A stretch of 33,307 nt of DNA from an uncultured Bacteroidales bacterium (GTDB lineage Bacteria; Bacteroidota; Bacteroidia; Bacteroidales; F082). Position 1 is the stretch's first letter; every line of letters starts with the position of its first letter. Positions 10,001-16,136 of the stretch are shown here, one piece after another. Location of the stretch: the NCBI GenBank assembly GCA_900317155.1, contig ONFO01000041.1, positions 1 through 33,307 of the forward strand. The letters run 5' to 3'. The notes below the pieces were generated by a model. That model was not told where the DNA came from. It did no database searches and saw only the letters and a list, made by a program, of their open reading frames with translations. Both the position numbers and the translations under genes were made by a program.

Positions 10001-10158
10001 TCGAAAACGGTTTGTTCAAGATAATCAGGACTCACCCAAGAGGCATACCCCGTAGCTCCGACTTGCAGTTTGAACGGCTTCTGCGCTTGCCCTTGCATCG
10101 TCACCCCTCCCGCCATCAGCAGGAGCGCAAGCAGGGCATAAATCTTCAAGTATTTCAT
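7006..10158 (-). CDS. Large type IX secreted cargo protein with choice-of-anchor J-like and fibronectin-like domains
   Basis: A 1050-residue exported protein. The signal peptide (LLALLLMAGGVTMQGQ) is almost the same as in the three cargo genes upstream. Residues about 45-210 look like a MAM/choice-of-anchor J jelly-roll domain (FNDGQLPEGW, then HFAIDNVCI). Several fibronectin-III-like segments follow (for example LTWDTPYEI, LTWDKEDN and YRKSILDNQYALIG). The last 70 residues form a complete type A sorting domain with LYPNPTTGKV, NALGQLVKTV, GVYLVRI and ending VVVKE. Such proteins cross the outer membrane through the type IX system and are attached or released at the surface. The start codon overlaps the upstream stop as ATGA. 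It is the only array member with a fully intact copy of the shared NALGQLVK-type tail. No catalytic motif was recognised, so adhesion or scaffolding is more likely than catalysis. Confidence 0.85.
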   Translation of the reverse strand: MKYLKIYALLALLLMAGGVTMQGQAQKPFKLQVGATGYASWVSPDYLEQTVFDFNDGQLPEGWTLYSEGDIVEPWRFESPATNPQLNFPPDGSTYLYAQSNQLNSTDYMEECFHSPAIDLRGYKRAFVMFDYNYMEDWSDTEGECQMRSDGVSWSWESLFLPWNAQSGRFLGEITEMISHHFEMRFRFKSRYPQDHFAIDNVCIIGETEEPVSNNILGFRLWLDDVLIGDIIENEYQIDTDTLQEGHDYTLSVASILTDGISDTTSLTFTYSSCSNFDGVYEFHGKFIDSTHVELTWDTPYEIFKSKDGENQKWFIGEPDVVTHPGAGYNDGWDVSTLHDGLTAYGFNADKEAGFKVMDKFTIPEGAPTSFAGLRFYVFEGPTPISTITAAYLTIYDGDPLNGGSPIGGGDGINCLYSGWYDCYEWAHIYRTGEDDFSDVSRPVFYTLAHLEHVGMGMELEPNHTYWFVASFKGSLYDNVHVIPVTRLGETTTGEARIYSETTGWQPMLDPGTQTQQGIAFDIIGYIPLSFGVAYSDIFRDDELIAHGVNQCYYIDENVPHGIHTYSIQNVYYDHLIFDYPTKACLQSIEVRPCYPPKNLEVSTEPLNGTDELNRLTWDKEDNIPLRDDVKTYYEIYRKSILDNQYALIGALAKDNTSETFEYLDTVSQGTYYYKVNDYNVFPTGSCQSDFAEQYGECEIIGSIAAEAEWSQGTDGVELHWGEDFFKAHCQYENGEFIDAVGYDGNLSWGFKASGADMLGSFVKSVSLYSVADGEYDILIYSGYNSPTTIVWQQTVQLTGVNQWHTLTFDNPYQIMAWPLWIVIHQQGIENPAAYAHDDGSTDDGRWVCLHDSWYKPELNGSFMVRADIDNQLDGEELLQLEEPTIGNLHYNLYRSHDNGSYEKIAQFPYPGYWSHVRYFDPIDETEYSCYNYKVTMTFRDEYGHLCESQPAPNAEDPSIDWAEVCDTWSISEIVENKNLILYPNPTTGKVTVVGVEASEVMVYNALGQLVKTVRGTNEIDVADLVEGVYLVRIMDAEGRNYTERVVVKE
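7076..7130. repeat. 55-bp sorting-domain repeat, copy 1
   Basis: This segment in the tail of the 1050-residue cargo gene is identical base for base to 10189-10243 in the tail of the 307-residue cargo gene. It encodes KTVRGTNEIDVADLVEG. The flanking sorting-domain sequence diverges on both sides, so the identity is local. Confidence 0.9.
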
Positions 10159-10193
10159 CTAATCGTGATTTTGTTCGTGTAAACTTTACCTTC
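10092..10193. repeat. 102-bp gene-junction repeat, copy 1
   Basis: The block holds the last codons of one cargo gene (EGKVYTNKITIR and stop), the ATGA overlap, and the signal-peptide codons of the next (MKYLKIYALLALLLMAGG onward). It matches 11934-12035 without a mismatch. It therefore repeats a gene end plus a gene start as one module. Confidence 0.92.
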
Positions 10194-11078
10194 CACCAAA
10201 TCCGCTACATCGATCTCATTCGTCCCCCGCACGGTCTTCACCATCTGGCCGAGGGCGTTGTAGAACTGCACCTCAGAGGTTTCAAGGCCTTCAATAACAG
10301 CCCTGCCCTTTGCCGGATTGGGATATATCGAAATCGTTTGCGTATCGTTTTCTTCAGGAAGGTTTTGATATTGAGGATTGATGTAATCGCAATTGTTCCA
10401 GTAATAACTGACATGACCTATTTCCGTATCTGAGTAGCACCTCAAATAACCTCCTTCATTAGCATCGAATGTCCAATGATCTTCTGGAAACAAATAAACG
10501 CCTATAGGTCCAATTCGTTCAATGACTCTAATCGTATAAGGCTGTTGTCCATACATATAATCCCCATATCCCCAATTAGAATCTTCTGCGTCAATAATAT
10601 CAATGTATCTCAATTCTGTGCCATTGATGGTGACAGTTCCTTTTCCTTGTAGAATCATAAAACCAGCCGTATCGCCAATTATGTAATCTTGTTCAACGGG
10701 AACAGTCCAGAAGTCGCCAACATTGGCACCAAAATCAAACCATTTCATAAAGGATTGGTTCCGATATAGATATACGACATCTCCCAAGCACATTACAAAC
10801 TCTGAAGGCTTATGGTGTTCATAAACACCTTCTTCTCCGTGAAGGAAAGGATCATCAATATAAACCACTTGTTTTTTTTCAAGTTCCACGCAATTGAATC
10901 CATCTATGATAGTGTCTTTTGTTGCCTTGATGTTGACATAACCTTCTTCAAACATCCCAAAATAATTATAATGCCACTCTGCTCTCAAAGGAGCAAAAAC
11001 AATGTCGCTTTCTTGTGCTGTCACCCCTCCCGCCATCAGCAGGAGCGCAAGCATGGTCATAATTCTCGTTGTTTTCAT
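10155..11078 (-). CDS. Type IX cargo protein with shortened sorting domain
   Basis: A 307-residue exported protein whose signal peptide core is MLALLLMAGGVTAQ. The middle (about residues 25-235) resembles no domain I can name; it has repeated aromatic and beta-strand-like stretches and may be an all-beta surface protein. The tail begins like a normal type A sorting domain (ISIYPNPAKGRA, NALGQMVKTV, DVADLVEG) but jumps directly to KVYTNKITIR and stops. The usual GVYLVRI strand and about ten residues are missing compared with the 1050-residue neighbour. The tail DNA is shared in part with that neighbour (55 bp) and in part with the array member two genes upstream (102 bp). It overlaps the next gene by ATGA and starts 4 bases after the previous stop. 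Whether the shortened signal still works is unknown. Confidence 0.8.
   Translation of the reverse strand: MKTTRIMTMLALLLMAGGVTAQESDIVFAPLRAEWHYNYFGMFEEGYVNIKATKDTIIDGFNCVELEKKQVVYIDDPFLHGEEGVYEHHKPSEFVMCLGDVVYLYRNQSFMKWFDFGANVGDFWTVPVEQDYIIGDTAGFMILQGKGTVTINGTELRYIDIIDAEDSNWGYGDYMYGQQPYTIRVIERIGPIGVYLFPEDHWTFDANEGGYLRCYSDTEIGHVSYYWNNCDYINPQYQNLPEENDTQTISIYPNPAKGRAVIEGLETSEVQFYNALGQMVKTVRGTNEIDVADLVEGKVYTNKITIR
10189..10243. repeat. 55-bp sorting-domain repeat, copy 2
   Basis: Identical to 7076-7130. Its end at 10189-10193 overlaps the 102-bp junction repeat, so the tail of the 307-residue cargo gene is a mosaic of two sequences found elsewhere in the array. Confidence 0.9.
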
Positions 11079-11082
11079 TGAA

Positions 11083-12000
11083 TTATTGTTTTATCCAATT
11101 TCCGTTTTCTGCTTCTTTGTTGTTGGCACAAACCTTCCAAACATAAACCCCTTTAGCCCAAGCCGTTGCATCAATCGCCATCACATTCTCAGTAACGGCT
11201 TGGCTGTGAACGAGTCTTCCATTGGCGTCATACACTTCCACATGGGCGTTCTGCAACGCTGTGCGGATGTTGAGCGTGTTGCCGCCTGGGTTGGGATAGG
11301 CCGTTGATGCCGTTAGATCCATCAGTTCCTCAACACCCCAAGGGTCGTTAGTGACATAGGCACGAATCATCCATTGGATTTCATACCACATTTCATTGTC
11401 AAGTAGCACATCCATCCATTTGTTTTGTTCAAATTGCACCCATCTCGCATTTGGATTGGGATCGACATTGTTTTGGCTGACTGTAGCTGGGTAATAATAA
11501 TTTGTAATGTTGGTCTCGGAGAAGACTATCCAAAGGCATCGTGTCGCATCGATTTCGACAGGATGCTCCAATTCATAGCTACAGAAGTCCGACCAATTTG
11601 CAGTGGCTACCAACTGTTCGTTCATCAATACATTAGGTTCGTGTTCGGTCCCATAATACACACCCAACAACAGGTTTCCATAGTTGCATTCGTTTTCATA
11701 CATTGACACTCGGGTCAAGGTAAAGCCTTCGTATTGTTGAAGCACGGAAGAAGGGAACATCACCGCCCATGAGAACGGAATGCCATCTGGGACATAGTAC
11801 ATATTGGTATAATAAACACCATCATCATAATGCAGCCAGGCATCTTCAACAGAGAGCATAGTCGGCATTTGCAACGGGATGGCTTCTGTAACTTTACGGC
11901 TTCCAAAAAGGCTCTTCTGTTTCTCTTCCTGCGCTTGCATCGTCACCCCTCCCGCCATCAGCAGGAGCGCAAGCAGGGCATAAATCTTCAAGTATTTCAT
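11083..12000 (-). CDS. Type IX cargo protein with a distinct, intact sorting domain
   Basis: A 305-residue exported protein. The signal peptide (MKYLKIYALLALLLMAGGVT, then MQAQ) is encoded by the 102-bp repeat and equals that of the 1050-residue cargo. The middle part (about residues 45-225) contains a jelly-roll-like region with WAVMFPSSVLQQYEG and CLWIVFSETNITNYYYP, similar in style to regions of the large neighbour. The tail is a different, complete type A sorting domain: AYPNPGGNTLNIRT, EVYDANGRLVHSQ and KGVYVWKVCANN. The array thus contains two sorting-domain lineages. It lies 4 bases before the next gene. It overlaps the extended, frameshifted end of the previous gene by 107 bases. No enzymatic motif was seen. 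Confidence 0.82.
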   Translation of the reverse strand: MKYLKIYALLALLLMAGGVTMQAQEEKQKSLFGSRKVTEAIPLQMPTMLSVEDAWLHYDDGVYYTNMYYVPDGIPFSWAVMFPSSVLQQYEGFTLTRVSMYENECNYGNLLLGVYYGTEHEPNVLMNEQLVATANWSDFCSYELEHPVEIDATRCLWIVFSETNITNYYYPATVSQNNVDPNPNARWVQFEQNKWMDVLLDNEMWYEIQWMIRAYVTNDPWGVEELMDLTASTAYPNPGGNTLNIRTALQNAHVEVYDANGRLVHSQAVTENVMAIDATAWAKGVYVWKVCANNKEAENGNWIKQ

Positions 12001-13591
12001 CTAATCGTGATTTTGTTCGTGTAAACTTTACCTTCACCAATTGGCCGAGGGCGTTGTAGAACTGCACCTCATCAACCAAAGCATCTTCGGGCAACACAAT
12101 CCGTACAGTATTGTTAGTTGGGTTAGGATAAACCTGCGAGGTCCTTTCTTGCGGCTGCTGCCATTCCGGCACTTGATAAGTCGTGTAATCCACTGTGTCC
12201 GTGACATGAAGAACCCAATAATTCATAGTGTGACCATCAAAAAGTGTGTCGTTGGTGCAATAATAGTCGCCATTGTGCTCGCCAAGCATGGTTTCGGAGG
12301 TTGCTGCAATGACGTATTCCCTGTCACTCTCTTTTAAAACATCGCCAATTCCTATCCTCGAGCACATGGTGTGTCCTATGGCTCTTTCCCAAAGCAAGTT
12401 GCCGTTGGCATCTGTGCGGAACATCCAAATTTTTCTGCCCAAGTCACCAGTGGGATAGATTAGGTTTTGGGCACTTTGTACATCGCCGTCTTTCGATTCG
12501 GTAAGTCCAAACACGGTAAATCCGCCGTCTACATTTTGGAAAACCCGCCAGGGGGTATCAAACCCGCTACCGCCATAGCAACGGCTCCAGAGGATGTTGC
12601 CATCCATGTCGGTACGCAAAAGCCACACATCGGTGGTGCGGACACCGGTATGCCAATAGCCTAAATGGTAGTTGGCGTCTTGGAGATCTCCATCCTCGGA
12701 ATCACTGTTTCCTGCTAGGATTAAGCCATTGCCAAGTTCCATTAAACAATAACTGTTCTCACTATTGCTCCCGCCATAGCATCGGGTCCATTCCACCTCA
12801 CCTTGGTGGCTGAGCTTGACGAGGATGTTGTCATTGGTATAGAGCCCCACATGTATGTCGCAGGCCTCGATGGAGCCATCCCCTATGGTATAGCCCGACA
12901 AGAAGGCATAGTAACCTCCATCGGCTGCGTTGGAGAGATGGTGTATGAATTCAGTTCCCGTCGTACCAATCGAAATCTCCCACTCCACCTGCCCAAGACT
13001 ATCAAGCTTGGTAATCCATCCATCGCTTTGACCATAGTAGAGTCCTATGTCTCCTCCCTCCGAAAAGGTCAGCTGCGCCCCTCCTATCACACCTCCATCG
13101 GTGGTGGCACAGCCATATTTCTCGTAAGGGAAGCTGTAGTTCTCGTTCCCCAAGTTCCGTGACCACAGCAATTCTCCTTCCGAATCGTACTTGGCCATGC
13201 AGAGTGAAGCTTTTCCCGTTGTAGGATATCTTCCTTCACCAATAGAATAATAGACATTCTTATTGGCTATTGATCTATCTAAATCAAGAGGATAGATTGC
13301 TGGATAGCAAGTCTGCCAAAGCAGCTCACCATGGTAACCGATTTTTAGGAGCCAGTTCCCTGTAGCTTGTTGACCGAAATCGCAAGTGACCATCCCAGAA
13401 ATAGGCGAACGCCCAACTCCTGCGACAAGATACCCATCATCAGTGGGGGCTATTCCCCAAGCTTCGTCATCGCAGTTCGGCAATTGACCACCGTAGGTCT
13501 GCTGCCAATCGATGCGAAGTTGGGCTTGAAGATGAATCCCTCCCGCCATCAGCAAGAGTGCAAGCAGGGTGTAAATTCTTGTCGCTTTCAT
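11894..13591 (-). CDS. Type IX cargo protein with beta-propeller-like repeats; frameshifted C-terminus
   Basis: The first gene of the cargo array. After a signal peptide (LLALLLMAGGIHLQAQ) come at least five repeats of the type DxWLLKxDxxGxxxWxxxYGG (for example TDVWLLRTDMDGNILWSRCY), suggesting a beta-propeller-like surface protein. A sorting domain starts with QVYPNPTNNTVRI and NALGQLVK, then the frame is lost. Compared with the 307-residue neighbour, 46 bases are missing between CTTTACC and TTCACCA on the plus strand (near 12032), so translation reads through the next gene's start in another frame and stops at 11894. In the other frame the tail EGKVYTNKITIR would end at 11997 with an ATGA overlap. 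The product likely lacks a working sorting signal unless frameshifting or phase variation restores it. An assembly error is possible. Confidence 0.75.
   Translation of the reverse strand: MKATRIYTLLALLLMAGGIHLQAQLRIDWQQTYGGQLPNCDDEAWGIAPTDDGYLVAGVGRSPISGMVTCDFGQQATGNWLLKIGYHGELLWQTCYPAIYPLDLDRSIANKNVYYSIGEGRYPTTGKASLCMAKYDSEGELLWSRNLGNENYSFPYEKYGCATTDGGVIGGAQLTFSEGGDIGLYYGQSDGWITKLDSLGQVEWEISIGTTGTEFIHHLSNAADGGYYAFLSGYTIGDGSIEACDIHVGLYTNDNILVKLSHQGEVEWTRCYGGSNSENSYCLMELGNGLILAGNSDSEDGDLQDANYHLGYWHTGVRTTDVWLLRTDMDGNILWSRCYGGSGFDTPWRVFQNVDGGFTVFGLTESKDGDVQSAQNLIYPTGDLGRKIWMFRTDANGNLLWERAIGHTMCSRIGIGDVLKESDREYVIAATSETMLGEHNGDYYCTNDTLFDGHTMNYWVLHVTDTVDYTTYQVPEWQQPQERTSQVYPNPTNNTVRIVLPEDALVDEVQFYNALGQLVKVKFTRTKSRLDEILEDLCPACAPADGGRGDDASAGRETEEPFWKP
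11934..12035. repeat. 102-bp gene-junction repeat, copy 2
   Basis: Identical to 10092-10193. Here the upstream gene has lost the reading frame just before the block, so the tail codons in the repeat are out of frame, while the signal peptide of the downstream gene remains intact. Confidence 0.92.
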
Positions 13592-13619
13592 TTCAAAGTG
13601 TTTTTCTGTGTTATGCAGG

Positions 13620-13627
13620 CAAAATTA
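13620..13627 (-). promoter_or_regulatory. -7 promoter box of the secreted-cargo operon
   Basis: The minus strand reads TAATTTTG, an exact TAnnTTTG match, 29 bases before the start codon at 13591. None of the three downstream cargo genes has room for its own promoter, so this box probably drives the four-gene operon. Confidence 0.6.
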
Positions 13628-13671
13628 TTCAAAAAAACACCAAAATACCCATCTGTCAAGCCCTAAATCAG

Positions 13672-13780
13672 TTTTGTCCCTATTATTTTCGGTTTTGAAA
13701 TTTTCAATATATTGAAATTCAAATGTTTATGGAAAATCGGATATTGGGTTTGTCCCTATTTTTTTCTTGGTTTTAAGAGA
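13672..13780. promoter_or_regulatory. Direct repeats and palindrome upstream of the cargo operon
   Basis: Two imperfect direct repeats beginning TTTGTCCCTAT lie at about 13673 and 13749, and between them is a perfect 16-base palindrome TTTCAATATATTGAAA at 13702-13717. They lie about 45-130 bases upstream of the operon's -7 box, a plausible place for regulator binding. No reading frame was supported here. Confidence 0.4.
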
Positions 13781-13802
13781 AAAGACGAAACAATATACCG
13801 TC

Positions 13803-13864
13803 TGCAGCGGCCATAGATCCCAAGCCATCGCACTGCCAGCGCAGGGATGACATGTCCACTGCAG
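13803..13864. repeat. Imperfect inverted repeat in the groEL-cargo gap
   Basis: CTGCAGCGGCCATAGATCCC at the left is mirrored, with several mismatches, by GGGATGACATGTCCACTGCAG at the right. It belongs to the 429-base intergenic region 13592-14020, which holds no supported gene but carries this element, a terminator and a second palindrome. Confidence 0.4.
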
Positions 13865-13887
13865 CCTTGATGCTGAAGGTCAATAAC

Positions 13888-13923
13888 GCAAAAGACCCAC
13901 CCCTTTCGAGGCAGGTCTTTTGC
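13888..13923 (-). terminator. Probable terminator downstream of groEL
   Basis: GCAAAAGACC pairs perfectly with GGTCTTTTGC around a 16-base loop. It lies about 100 bases after the groEL stop codon and before the cargo promoter region. The U-rich part is inside the stem, so strength is uncertain. Confidence 0.6.
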
Positions 13924-13938
13924 TCGTTTTCTATCTAG

Positions 13939-13998
13939 GAACACGGATCCCACGGATTTAACGGAAATCCATCCGTGTCATCCGTGCTATCCGTGTTC
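13939..13998. repeat. Palindromic ATCCGTG repeat element
   Basis: The outer arms GAACACGGAT (13939-13948) and ATCCGTGTTC (13989-13998) are perfect inverses. Inside, CACGGAT and ATCCGTG form a second pair, and ATCCGTG recurs three times at about ten-base intervals. It looks like a REP-type dispersed palindrome just after the groEL gene. Confidence 0.6.
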
Positions 13999-14020
13999 AA
14001 TGATTATCCGCGTTTCAGGA

Positions 14021-15655
14021 TTACATCATCCCGTCCATTCCTCCGCCCATCGGCATCGGAGGTGTGGGAGGCGTAGGCTCCTTGTGGTTGCTGATGACGC
14101 ACTCGGTGGTCAGCAGCATGCCAGCGATGGAAGCAGCGTTCTCCAAGGCGACTCTCGACACCTTCACGGGGTCAATGACACCCGTCTGGAGCAGGTTCTC
14201 ATACACCTCGGTGCGTGCGTTGAAGCCGAAGTCGTTCTTGCCTTCCTTCACCTTGTTGACGACGACCGAGCCTTCCAAGCCGGCGTTCTCAACAATCTGG
14301 CGCAGCGGCTCTTCCAAAGCGCGCTTGATGATGGCGATACCCGTGGTCTCGTCCTCGTTGTCGCCCTTCATCTTCTCGATGGCCTTGATGGCACGGATGA
14401 AACCGACACCACCGCCAGGGATGATACCCTCTTCGATGGCAGCACGAGTGGCGTTCAAAGCGTCCTCGACGCGGTCTTTCTTCTCCTTCATCTCAACCTC
14501 GGAAGCGGCACCCACGTAGATGACTGCCACGCCACCAGCCAACTTGGCCAAACGCTCTTGCAGTTTCTCGCGGTCGTAGTCGCTCGTGGTGGTCTTGATT
14601 TGGGCCTTGATCTGGGCGGTACGGCCTTCGATGTCCTTCTTGGCGCCGTGGCCGTTCACGATGGTGGTGTTGTCCTTGTTGATGCTGACCTTGTCGGCCT
14701 GACCGAGCATTTGCAGGTCGGCATCCTCAAGCTTGTAACCCTTCTCTTCGCTGATGACGGTGCCACCAGTCAGGATGGCGATGTCTTCCAACATCTCTTT
14801 ACGACGGTCACCGAAGCCAGGAGCCTTGACGGCAGCGACTTTCAGCGAGCCACGCAGACGGTTGACAACCAAGGTAGCCAAGGCTTCGCCGTCGATGTCC
14901 TCAGCGATGATGATGAGGGCACGACCGGTTTGCAAGGTCTTTTCGAGCACGGGCAGCAAGTCCTTCATCACGGAGATCTTCTTGTCGTAGATCAGGATGT
15001 AAGGATTCTCATAGACGGCTTCCATCTTCTCGGTGTTGGTGACGAAGTAAGGCGAGATGTAGCCACGGTCGAACTGCATACCTTCGACGACGTCGACGTA
15101 GGTGTTGATGCCCTTGGCATCCTCAACGGTGATGACGCCTTCTTGCTTCACCTTGCCCATAGCCTCGGCGATGAGGCCACCGATTTCGCTGTCGTTGTTG
15201 GCAGAGATAGTAGCCACTTGCTTGATCTTCTCATTGTCGCCGTCGACCTTCACCGACATCTTCTTCAGCGAAGCGACCACAGCGGCAACAGCCTTGTCGA
15301 TACCGCGTTTCAGGTCAAGCGGGTTGGCACCGGCGGTGACGTTTTTCAGACCCGTGGCCACGATAGCTTGGGCCAACACGGTGGCGGTGGTGGTACCATC
15401 ACCAGCGAGGTCGTTGGTCTTGGAAGCGACTTCCTTCACCAACTGGGCACCCATGTTCTCAACGGGGTCGATGAGTTCGATTTCCTTGGCGACCGTCACA
15501 CCGTCCTTGGTGATTTGGGGAGCGCCATATGACTTTTCGATGACCACGTTACGACCTTTGGGGCCGAGGGTCACCTTCACTGCGTTTGACAATGCGTCGA
15601 CGCCTTTCTTCAGGCCGTCACGCGATTCGATATTGAAAAGAATGTCTTTTGCCAT
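14021..15655 (-). CDS. groEL: Chaperonin GroEL
   Basis: A 544-residue chaperonin of standard length. Recognisable blocks include the start [36 protein letters not shown], the nucleotide-binding [13 protein letters not shown] near residue 86, GGGVGFIRA around residue 412 and the flexible Met/Gly-rich tail ending GGGMDGMM. The 14-mer ring folds client proteins in ATP-driven cycles with GroES. It starts 46 bases after groES on the same strand and surely shares its transcript. A hairpin terminator and a palindromic element follow the stop. Confidence 0.99.
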   Translation of the reverse strand: MAKDILFNIESRDGLKKGVDALSNAVKVTLGPKGRNVVIEKSYGAPQITKDGVTVAKEIELIDPVENMGAQLVKEVASKTNDLAGDGTTTATVLAQAIVATGLKNVTAGANPLDLKRGIDKAVAAVVASLKKMSVKVDGDNEKIKQVATISANNDSEIGGLIAEAMGKVKQEGVITVEDAKGINTYVDVVEGMQFDRGYISPYFVTNTEKMEAVYENPYILIYDKKISVMKDLLPVLEKTLQTGRALIIIAEDIDGEALATLVVNRLRGSLKVAAVKAPGFGDRRKEMLEDIAILTGGTVISEEKGYKLEDADLQMLGQADKVSINKDNTTIVNGHGAKKDIEGRTAQIKAQIKTTTSDYDREKLQERLAKLAGGVAVIYVGAASEVEMKEKKDRVEDALNATRAAIEEGIIPGGGVGFIRAIKAIEKMKGDNEDETTGIAIIKRALEEPLRQIVENAGLEGSVVVNKVKEGKNDFGFNARTEVYENLLQTGVIDPVKVSRVALENAASIAGMLLTTECVISNHKEPTPPTPPMPMGGGMDGMM

Positions 15656-15701
15656 AGTAATTTCAGATTTAAAGATTTAAAATTCAAAGATTCAAAACCC
15701 A

Positions 15702-15980
15702 TTAAATGATTGCGATGACGTCGTTTTCATGCATGATCATATAGTCTTTGCCGTCGAGGTGGAACTCGGTGCCAGCATATTTGCCATAGATGACCTTATC
15801 GCCCTCTTTCAGGGTCATTTGGTTGTCTTTCGTGCCAGGACCCACGGCTACGACGGTTCCTTGTTGAGGTTTCTCTTTGGCGGTGTCGGGGATGATGATA
15901 CCGCTAGCGGTTTTCTGTTCGGCTTCTGCGGGCTCGATGACCACGCGGTCGGCCAGAGGTTTGATTGATAATTTTGCCAT
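15702..15980 (-). CDS. groES: Co-chaperonin GroES
   Basis: A 92-residue protein with the full GroES pattern: [19 protein letters not shown], the mobile loop [36 protein letters not shown] and the end [13 protein letters not shown]. It forms the seven-subunit lid of the GroEL chamber. It is the first gene of groES-groEL. The divergent gap to the MATE exporter contains a sigma54-like promoter and an inverted repeat; no CIRCE element was seen. Confidence 0.99.
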   Translation of the reverse strand: MAKLSIKPLADRVVIEPAEAEQKTASGIIIPDTAKEKPQQGTVVAVGPGTKDNQMTLKEGDKVIYGKYAGTEFHLDGKDYMIMHENDVIAII

Positions 15981-16038
15981 AATTATTCTGATTTAAAATT
16001 TAATGATTCAAAATTCAAAGATTGAACGGCGGGGGTTA

Positions 16039-16056
16039 GTCACATTTCGTGCCAAA
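16039..16056 (-). promoter_or_regulatory. Sigma54-like promoter of groES-groEL
   Basis: The minus strand reads TTGGCACGAAATGTGACT. The TTGGCAC half is a perfect -24 box; at the -12 position GA stands where the consensus has GC, so it is a near match. It would start transcription about 50 bases before groES. Confidence 0.4.
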
Positions 16057-16073
16057 GTGGAAAATGGCAGGGT

Positions 16074-16094
16074 TTTGTCAGTTGGGGTGACAAA
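16074..16094. promoter_or_regulatory. Inverted repeat between groES and the MATE gene
   Basis: TTTGTCA and TGACAAA form perfect 7-base arms around a 7-base spacer. It lies just upstream of the sigma54-like box on the groES side and just upstream of the -7 box on the MATE side, so a regulator bound here could affect both. Confidence 0.45.
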
Positions 16095-16110
16095 GTGACA
16101 CAAAAAGGGC

Positions 16111-16118
16111 TATCTTTG
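16111..16118 (+). promoter_or_regulatory. -7 promoter box of the MATE gene
   Basis: TATCTTTG matches TAnnTTTG exactly and lies 19 bases before the ATG at 16137. It argues against an upstream start at 16095, which would place the start codon ahead of the promoter. Confidence 0.6.
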
Positions 16119-16136
16119 CACTCGAATTCGACGACC

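Noticed and set aside
7006-13591. CRISPR-like interpretation of the repeats in the cargo array
   Set aside because: The repeats are 55-102 bases, few, irregularly spaced and lie in coding ends, so they are gene-end homology and not a CRISPR array.
13756-13953. A 65-codon open frame between groEL and the cargo operon
   Set aside because: It overlaps a terminator, a palindrome and a regulatory repeat and shows no protein-like pattern.
14000-15532. A 510-codon open frame on the plus strand
   Set aside because: It is exactly antisense to groEL, whose protein is unmistakable; its translation is a low-complexity His/Asp/Leu-rich product of groEL codon bias.
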